A DNA stretch of 64,000 bases from assembly GCA_934277695.1 (NCBI GenBank), contig CAKQVG010000002.1, positions 236,015 to 300,014 on the forward strand, in the 5' to 3' direction. Position 1 is the first letter of the stretch; the number at the start of each line of letters is the position of its first letter. The notes under the pieces were generated by a model. The model was given only the letters and a program-made list of their open reading frames with translations, was not told the DNA's origin and did not search any database. The translations under genes were made by a program, and so were the position numbers. This stretch comes from CAG-238 sp934277695 (lineage in GTDB: Bacteria > Bacillota > Clostridia > Peptostreptococcales > Anaerovoracaceae). This document shows, in pieces, positions 58,500 through 64,000 of the stretch.

Positions 58500-59272
58500 A
58501 AGAAAAGAACATGAATTACAGTAAACTTTTGCAGGGAATACTCGACATAGCCGAAGAAATGCTGGTGGCGGGCGCGGAAGTCAGCCGCGTTGAGGACAGT
58601 GTGGAGCGCATGTGCAGCGCATACGGCTGTGATCGGGTAAATGTTTTTGTTATTACTTCAAATATACAGGTTACAATGGAAGACCCGGACGGGGAGATTG
58701 TAACGCAGATACGAAGAGTTGTAAGAAATGATGTTAACTTTGACAGGCTTGATTTTCTTAATGACTTGTCAAGATATGTGTGCAGAAATTTGCCATCAGT
58801 CGAAGAACTGCGCGAACGCTTCGATGAAGTGATGCAGAGAAAGCAGCAGCCGATTGCCTTGAGCCTTCTGAGTGGGATGGCAATCGGCGGAAGTTTTGCT
58901 GTCTTTTTTGGGGGAAATATTCAAGACGGAATCGCAGCGGCAATCTGCGGTCTTGCGACCGTCGTGCTCAATTTAGTGGTTTCGAAGCTGGGACAGAACC
59001 CGCTTGCAAACATATTCACTGTTTCGTTTGCGGCGGGAATTCTTTCGGTTATTACGGTATGGCTTGGAATCGGCGTGCATACCGACAAAATAATGATAGG
59101 TGTAATCATGCTTCTGATTCCGGGAATTGCGATGACAAACGGAGTCAGAGACATGCTTACCGGAGATATTGCTACGGGGATGCTCAGAGTTGCAAATGCG
59201 CTTCTGCTTGCGATTGCGATTGCATGCGGTTTTGCGCTTTCCCTTTTTGTGACGGGAGGCGGACTGATATGA
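58496..59272 (+). CDS. Threonine/serine exporter family protein, N-terminal half
   Basis: A 258-residue protein of the ThrE (DUF1212) family: an N-terminal cytoplasmic part (ILDIAEEMLVAGAEVSRVEDSVERM, the family hallmark) and five predicted membrane helices from about 120 on. In Corynebacterium ThrE exports threonine and serine. Here the protein is split in two, with the second half in the next gene (ATGA overlap). The start at 58496 overlaps the GNAT stop; ATG at 58511 is an alternative. Confidence 0.85.
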   Translation: MKEKNMNYSKLLQGILDIAEEMLVAGAEVSRVEDSVERMCSAYGCDRVNVFVITSNIQVTMEDPDGEIVTQIRRVVRNDVNFDRLDFLNDLSRYVCRNLPSVEELRERFDEVMQRKQQPIALSLLSGMAIGGSFAVFFGGNIQDGIAAAICGLATVVLNLVVSKLGQNPLANIFTVSFAAGILSVITVWLGIGVHTDKIMIGVIMLLIPGIAMTNGVRDMLTGDIATGMLRVANALLLAIAIACGFALSLFVTGGGLI

Positions 59273-59700
59273 TGATACAGATTGCAGCAGCCTTCATAGG
59301 CTCACTTGGATTTGCCGTTTTTCTTAAAATGAAAGGAAAACAGGTTTTGATGGCAGGAGTCGGCGGCGGACTCACATGGGCACTTTTTCTGGCTTTGCAA
59401 AATTATATGGGGGGATTGTTCTTGCCGAATCTTTTGGCCTCCGTATTTGTGGGCATATACGCAGAAATCATGGCACGCGTAAACCGCGCTCCGGCAACGA
59501 TTTTTCTGACCACAGGTGCGGTTCCACTGATTCCGGGCGGAAGTCTTTATTACACCATGCTTGGCCTGGTATCAAACGATGAGCTTATGTTCGCTGAAAA
59601 CGGAAGCAAAGCGGCGATTATTGCGCTTGCTATTGCGCTTGGTTTTGTAATCGTAGCCATAGCAAACAACCTTCATCTCAGAGTTCAGAAAGGGCAGTAA
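59269..59700 (+). CDS. Threonine/serine exporter family protein, C-terminal half
   Basis: A 143-residue membrane protein of the ThrE_2 (DUF3815) type with about five helices and the TTGAVPLIPGGSLYYTMLGL signature near residue 80. It completes the ten-helix exporter with the preceding gene, to which it is coupled by ATGA overlap. The MacA-like gene begins after one base. Confidence 0.85.
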   Translation: MMIQIAAAFIGSLGFAVFLKMKGKQVLMAGVGGGLTWALFLALQNYMGGLFLPNLLASVFVGIYAEIMARVNRAPATIFLTTGAVPLIPGGSLYYTMLGLVSNDELMFAENGSKAAIIALAIALGFVIVAIANNLHLRVQKGQ

Positions 59701-59701
59701 C

Positions 59702-61339
59702 ATGAGAAAACTTGTGGAATTCATAAAAAAACACAAAATTATAACGATTGTGCTCATTGCAGCGATATTGCTTCTTGCAAAGAGCCTGCTTTTTAAGGAT
59801 GAAGCGGCAGGTTACCTTCAGGAGACAGCGGAAAAGCGCGACATCGTAACTTACAACAGCTTTGTTGGCAACGTGGAACCGGTATCGGACATACAGCTTG
59901 TGGCACAGGCCTCGGAAGAGGTGGTGAGCCTAGCGGTGAAAAACGGAGACAAAGTCAAAGCCGGAGATGTTATCGCAAAGCTTGACACCACTGCAATCGA
60001 TTACAATATCAAGCTCCAGGAAGCGAACCTGGAAACCGCAAAGAGAAACAATAAATTCAACATTTCCGATGCAAAGCACGGATACGAAAGCTACAAGGAA
60101 AGCATCGACAGGGGACTCAACACTTCCATTGAGAGTGCAAGAACACAGATGAACAGTGCCAAAGATGCGCTTCAAGATGCAAAAGACGAGTATGAAGACG
60201 CAAAGAAATCGGTGGAAAACGGAAGCTATGAAGGCATCCAAAGCATATATCTGCAGCGGGAGCAGGCCTACAGGGCATATTTGAGTGCCTCACAGGCTTC
60301 TTCGGATGCATACCGTACATATGCGTCAAAATATAAAGAATATACAGAGGCAAAGAAGGCATATGACGATGCGGCAAATTCATCCGCAGAGAACACGGCT
60401 ATCCTGAAAACTGCAATGGACAGTGCGAAAATGGCAATGGACTCCGCAAAGACGCAGGCAGATGCGGCGGATCGAAGCTATGAAAACGCACGCGATACAT
60501 ACAATGACACGGATACGGCATACAAGAACTCCAAGAAGAGCATTCTAAAGAAACTCGAAAGCGCTGTTGACACTGCACAGACCGGGTACGACACCGCAAA
60601 GAAAAACTTTGAAATTGCGGAGTTTCAGGTTAATCAGCAGCTTGAGAGTTACGAAGCCGCATACGATAAGACAAAAGCACTCAGCGATGTAAGTGCAGCG
60701 GAAATACAGCTCAGCCAGCTGAAAGCAACGCGGGCGGATTATATCATCAAGGCGCCTTGCGACGGAACCGTGACGCAGCTTTCTCTTGAAAAAGGGGAAA
60801 TGGCAACGATGGGAATGCCGGTCGCAACGATTTCAAATCTTGACGGAATGCAGGTGAATATCAAGGTAGACGAATACACGATAAAAAACGTGCATGTTTC
60901 AAGTCCGGTAAAGATCTTGATTGATGCCATTGACAAAGAATATGAGGGAACTCTTGTTGAGGTGGATAAGACCGCAACCGTTGAAGGCGGCGTGTCCTAT
61001 TTTAACGCAAAAGTAAGCTTTACCCCGGATGAACTTGTGAAGGCAGGAATGAGCGTAGAAGTAAAACTCACGAGAACCGACGAAAGAAATGTTTTGAGCG
61101 TTTCACAAGTGAGCCTGCAATACAATGAAGACAATACGGCATATGTCCTCGTTAAGGATGCGAGCGGAAGCATGGAGAAAAGACAGCTTGTGTTGGGCGC
61201 CTCGGATGGCATTTATGTGGAAGTTAAGGACGGGCTCAGCGAAGGCGAAGAAATATTTTATCCGAAAAAATTTGATTTTAATATGGAAGAAATGGATTCC
61301 ATGCGAGAAGCAAGAAACTCCATGATGCTGGGTGAATGA
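59702..61339 (+). CDS. HlyD/MacA-family efflux adaptor with very long coiled coil
   Basis: A 545-residue membrane-fusion-type protein: one N-terminal membrane helix (about 13-30), a barrel-sandwich segment split around residues 55-95 and 335-375, and between them an unusually long alpha-helical hairpin (about 100-335, rich in Ala, Asp, Lys and Tyr), then a beta-barrel domain. It forms a MacAB-type exporter with the following ATPase and permease. In a Gram-positive cell such adaptors reach across the wall region. The substrate is unknown. Confidence 0.88.
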   Translation: MRKLVEFIKKHKIITIVLIAAILLLAKSLLFKDEAAGYLQETAEKRDIVTYNSFVGNVEPVSDIQLVAQASEEVVSLAVKNGDKVKAGDVIAKLDTTAIDYNIKLQEANLETAKRNNKFNISDAKHGYESYKESIDRGLNTSIESARTQMNSAKDALQDAKDEYEDAKKSVENGSYEGIQSIYLQREQAYRAYLSASQASSDAYRTYASKYKEYTEAKKAYDDAANSSAENTAILKTAMDSAKMAMDSAKTQADAADRSYENARDTYNDTDTAYKNSKKSILKKLESAVDTAQTGYDTAKKNFEIAEFQVNQQLESYEAAYDKTKALSDVSAAEIQLSQLKATRADYIIKAPCDGTVTQLSLEKGEMATMGMPVATISNLDGMQVNIKVDEYTIKNVHVSSPVKILIDAIDKEYEGTLVEVDKTATVEGGVSYFNAKVSFTPDELVKAGMSVEVKLTRTDERNVLSVSQVSLQYNEDNTAYVLVKDASGSMEKRQLVLGASDGIYVEVKDGLSEGEEIFYPKKFDFNMEEMDSMREARNSMMLGE

Positions 61340-61340
61340 T

Positions 61341-62036
61341 ATGGCCGTGAAAGAAATTCTCAGAATGGAAAAAATTGTGAAGCAATATGTCATGGGCGAG
61401 GAAGTCTCCACCGTTCTTAAAGGCATCGACCTTACCGTGAACGAGGGTGAATTTCTTGCGGTTCTGGGTCCTTCGGGAAGCGGCAAGTCAACACTCATGA
61501 ATATCATAGGCTGCCTCGACACGCCAACTTCGGGGGACTATTACCTTTCCGGCAGACATATTTTCAACCAGGATGAAAAAACACTGGCGCATATCCGGAG
61601 CAAAGAGATTGGATTTATTTTTCAGTCCTTTTATCTTTTGCAGCGTCAGAATGCCCTTGATAATGTAATGCTCCCGTTGATATATGCGGGAATGAGTACG
61701 AGGGAACGCGAAGAAAGAGCGAAACTCATGCTGGAGCGTGTCGGACTTGCGGATAAAATGTATCATTTTCCGAATCAGATGTCCGGCGGTCAGCAGCAGC
61801 GCGTTGCGATTGCAAGAGCAATTTCAACCAATCCCACGATTCTGCTTGCGGATGAACCTACGGGTGCACTGGACCAGAAAACAGGCGAACAGGTCATGGA
61901 AATCTTCCACGAACTCAATGAAGAGGGCAGAACAATTATCATGATTACGCATGATTCCAAAATCGCATCGCATGCAAAGCGCATCGTGCGTATTCTTGAC
62001 GGAAATATCAGCGAGGGAGGGTTGGAAGATGCCTAA
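61341..62036 (+). CDS. MacB-type ABC transporter ATPase
   Basis: A 231-residue ATP-binding protein of the LolD/MacB group: Walker A GPSGSGKST (about 41-49), Q-loop FQSFYLL, signature MSGGQQQRVAIARA (about 144-157), Walker B ILLADEPTGALD and the switch His. ATG at 61341 is five bases after GGTGA and two bases after the adaptor stop; GTG at 61332 is an alternative. The end overlaps the permease start by eight bases. Confidence 0.93.
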   Translation: MAVKEILRMEKIVKQYVMGEEVSTVLKGIDLTVNEGEFLAVLGPSGSGKSTLMNIIGCLDTPTSGDYYLSGRHIFNQDEKTLAHIRSKEIGFIFQSFYLLQRQNALDNVMLPLIYAGMSTREREERAKLMLERVGLADKMYHFPNQMSGGQQQRVAIARAISTNPTILLADEPTGALDQKTGEQVMEIFHELNEEGRTIIMITHDSKIASHAKRIVRILDGNISEGGLEDA

Positions 62037-63231
62037 ACTCAGCATGATAAAAGAAAGCGTAATCATGTCTGTCCAAAACATTGTTTCGAACAAGATGCGT
62101 TCCTTTCTTACCACTCTCGGAATTATCATCGGCGTGGCTGCGGTAATTGCGATGGTAACGACGGTTTCTGCCGTTTCGGACTACATGATGGATGAATTTT
62201 CGAGCCTCGGAGCGGGGACCCTTACCGTCAACGCACCCGGAACGGCTCTTAAAGCGGGTCTTACGGAAAACGACTTGAAAGAGATCGAGGAAATTGACAA
62301 TGTCAAGGGAATCGCTCCGTCCGTAAGCGTATATGCAAAGGTCGTAAGGAATGACTATGTCAGCGATGATGTGACCGTGACAGGAAGGAACGAGACATAT
62401 TTTCAAAAGAACGATGAGATGGTGACCTACGGGAGAGCCTTCACAGCACAGGACATGGATGGAACGGTTACCGTCTGTCTGATTGACGATACGCTTGCGA
62501 AAACATTTTTCCTGGGAGAAGATCCCCTCGGGGAAACGATTCGCATAGGTGGAATCCGCTATACGGTAATCGGGCTCTGTAGTCCTGACGATACCATGAT
62601 GAGCATGATGGTCGGAGTAAAGGAAAGCGACGGAAATATCTACATTCCATACAAAAATGCACTGAGCATGAACGGCAGGAATTTTGTTACGAGTCTTGAA
62701 GTATACATTGACAACACAGACCTGACAAGCACTTTGGTAGACAATCTTGAAGCTTTTCTTGACAACACATTCAACAATTCCGAAAGTGCATACAGCATTA
62801 TCAACATGGAGAGCCTTCTTGACATGATGGATACCATGTACGATATGATGAATAAACTGCTTGCCGGGATTGCCTCCATATCGCTTCTTGTCGGCGGAAT
62901 CGGAATTATGAACATGATGCTTGTAAATGTGAGCGAAAGAACGCGGGAAATCGGACTTCGTAAGGCACTCGGTGCGGAGCCGAAGATTATACAGCTTCAA
63001 TTCCTGATCGAGTCCATTATTTTGTCACTGATGGGCGGTGCAATCGGAATTTTGTCCGGCGAGCTGCTTTCCTATGTGGCGCTTTCGGCAATCGGAACGG
63101 GCTTTGAGGTGAACTTGTCAGCGGTTGCCTTGGGATTCGGATTTTCATTTGCGGTTGGAATTGTCTTCGGCTGGGCACCCGCAAGAAAGGCAAGCCGGCT
63201 GAATCCAATTGATGCCCTTCGCAGCGAATAA
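62029..63231 (+). CDS. MacB/FtsX-type ABC transporter permease
   Basis: A 400-residue permease: helix 1 near residues 24-46 (SFLTTLGIIIGVAAVIAMV), a large extracytoplasmic MacB_PCD domain (about 50-270), and three C-terminal helices (from about 285, with GIGIMNMMLVNVSERTREIGLRKALGA as the FtsX hallmark). It forms the third part of the MacA-MacB exporter; regulation is not visible. A 64-base gap precedes the SSB-like gene. Confidence 0.93.
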   Translation: MPKLSMIKESVIMSVQNIVSNKMRSFLTTLGIIIGVAAVIAMVTTVSAVSDYMMDEFSSLGAGTLTVNAPGTALKAGLTENDLKEIEEIDNVKGIAPSVSVYAKVVRNDYVSDDVTVTGRNETYFQKNDEMVTYGRAFTAQDMDGTVTVCLIDDTLAKTFFLGEDPLGETIRIGGIRYTVIGLCSPDDTMMSMMVGVKESDGNIYIPYKNALSMNGRNFVTSLEVYIDNTDLTSTLVDNLEAFLDNTFNNSESAYSIINMESLLDMMDTMYDMMNKLLAGIASISLLVGGIGIMNMMLVNVSERTREIGLRKALGAEPKIIQLQFLIESIILSLMGGAIGILSGELLSYVALSAIGTGFEVNLSAVALGFGFSFAVGIVFGWAPARKASRLNPIDALRSE

Positions 63232-63295
63232 ATATAGGCATACTTTTTCTCTAAAGTAATAGAATGTATAGACACTAAAACTTTAGGAGGAAAAA

Positions 63296-63898
63296 ATGGA
63301 AAGTAATGTAGCGGAACTTTGCGGTGTTGTGCTTTCAGAGTTAAGATTCAGTCACAAAACTTACGGCGAAATTTTTTATACTTTCGTTCTGGGAATCGAA
63401 CGCAGAAGCGGATATATCGATGAAATAAACATTATGGTTTCAGAGCGGCTGATTTTTGACAATCCGCCGAGAGAAGGAGATTTTGTTGAAATAAAAGGCC
63501 AGATAAGAACCTACAACGAGATTGTGGATGAAAAAAACAAACTTAATGTTGTTGTTTTTGCCAAGGAAATATATCAAAGCGAAAATTTCGGATATAACGA
63601 GAATTACATCTATCTGGAAGGGTTTCTCTGCAAAGAGCCATTGAAGCGAACCTCGCCTCTCGGACGCGAAATCTGCGATATGATGCTTGCTGTAAACCGC
63701 ATGTATAACAAATCCGACTACATACCGTGCATCGCGTGGGGCAGAAATGCCGGATATGCCGAAAAACTTGGGGTTGGCACCAAGCTTGCGCTGGAGGGAA
63801 GAATTCAAAGCAGAGAATACAAAAAGAAGCTTGATGACGGCACTGCCGAGATGCGGAAGGCTTTTGAAGTATCCGTAGTCAAGCTGGAAGAAGCATAA
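63296..63898 (+). CDS. Single-stranded DNA-binding-like protein with two OB folds
   Basis: A 200-residue protein that appears to contain two OB-like regions: residues 1-95 (ELCGVVLSELRFSHKTYGEIFYTF onward) and 100-200 (NYIYLEGFLCKEPLKRTSPLGREICDMMLAVNR and YIPCIAWGRNAGYAEKL), the second close to the bacterial SSB/PriB core (W-G-R-A and LxLxGRIQSREY). It lacks an acidic SSB C-tail, so it is an accessory SSB-like protein rather than the main replication SSB. It has an AGGAGG site. Confidence 0.8.
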   Translation: MESNVAELCGVVLSELRFSHKTYGEIFYTFVLGIERRSGYIDEINIMVSERLIFDNPPREGDFVEIKGQIRTYNEIVDEKNKLNVVVFAKEIYQSENFGYNENYIYLEGFLCKEPLKRTSPLGREICDMMLAVNRMYNKSDYIPCIAWGRNAGYAEKLGVGTKLALEGRIQSREYKKKLDDGTAEMRKAFEVSVVKLEEA

Positions 63899-63919
63899 TT
63901 CAAAATAATATTACCGATG

Positions 63920-63972
63920 CAAAGGGCTGCCTGCATTAACGCTTACTTCCCATTAATGCAGGCAGCCCTTTG
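63920..63972. terminator. Perfect 20-bp inverted repeat after the SSB-like gene
   Basis: 63920-63939 is the exact reverse complement of 63953-63972, with a 13-base loop. It lies about 20 bases after the SSB-like stop and can act as a strong hairpin terminator for either direction, although no run of T follows. The remaining bases to 64000 show nothing recognisable. Confidence 0.65.
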
Positions 63973-64000
63973 TATCTGAGTGTTCAGGTAAGCAAGCTGC

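Noticed and set aside
1..64000. CRISPR array, rRNA or tRNA genes, prophage
   Set aside because: No regularly spaced repeats, no rRNA-like segments, no cloverleaf-type genes and no phage structural genes were recognised anywhere in the window. The tRNA check was by eye only.

Overview
The window looks like chromosomal DNA of an anaerobic, probably spore-forming Clostridia-type Firmicute with moderate GC. Supporting signs are spoVS and spoIIM homologues, a T-box leader in front of valS, strong AGGAGG ribosome sites, TTGACA/TATAAT promoters, a Gram-positive LexA box, formate-THF ligase plus FolD (one-carbon metabolism), a Re-type citrate synthase and a phosphoketolase. The order (perhaps the Anaerovoracaceae/Peptostreptococcales side) is a guess. 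No rRNA, tRNA, CRISPR array, IS element or prophage was recognised.

Layout. 0-6 kb: a small 2Fe-2S protein, two CobW-type GTPases (one with a very His-rich insert), phosphoketolase, and an aldo/keto reductase with a ferredoxin-like tail. 6-11.4 kb (minus): one operon GtrA - TetR - class III aminotransferase - FGGY kinase - fused class II aldolase behind a promoter with an overlapping inverted repeat. It looks like an uncharacterised carbohydrate-type pathway. 11.4-16.2 kb: an ECF sigma factor coupled to a membrane-anchored LytM peptidase, a DUF554 protein, a LysR regulator, and an SOS-controlled Y-family polymerase with its small partner. 16.2-20.9 kb: three tandem secreted beta-helix-type paralogues, followed by a leader RNA and a half-size EamA transporter. 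21.4-30 kb: a Rpn-type nuclease, a BlaR1-like/BlaI/BlaR1-like cluster with two BlaI-type operators, an ECF sigma/anti-sigma pair and an unrecognised 39-aa ORF.

30-39 kb: DUF1294, a YprB-like exonuclease with a two-hairpin leader, spoVS, a Nudix hydrolase, spoIIM, a XerD-like recombinase, type III pantothenate kinase with an ECF S-component, decayed secreted-protein remnants and a lipoprotein, a Phd/RelE toxin-antitoxin pair, and a RhuM-Fic protein behind a terminated structured RNA. 39-64 kb is a long co-directional plus-strand block: rplS-rbgA-rnhB-fhs-CorC; Na/Pi cotransporter; a second fused aldolase and folD; Re-citrate synthase-GntR-aconitase-isocitrate dehydrogenase (acetyl-CoA to 2-oxoglutarate); T-box-valS-folC-GNAT-ThrE pair-MacA/MacB-type exporter; and an SSB-like protein.

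The points most worth following up are: the two leader RNAs with mutually exclusive pairings (20841-20943 and 38043-38136); the BlaR1-like pair that keeps a near-identical protease half but carries diverged, non-penicillin-binding sensor domains; the fused pseudo-aldolase/aldolase proteins; and the GtrA-TetR-aminotransferase-kinase-aldolase operon. All calls come from reading the sequence and from family knowledge; no database search was run.
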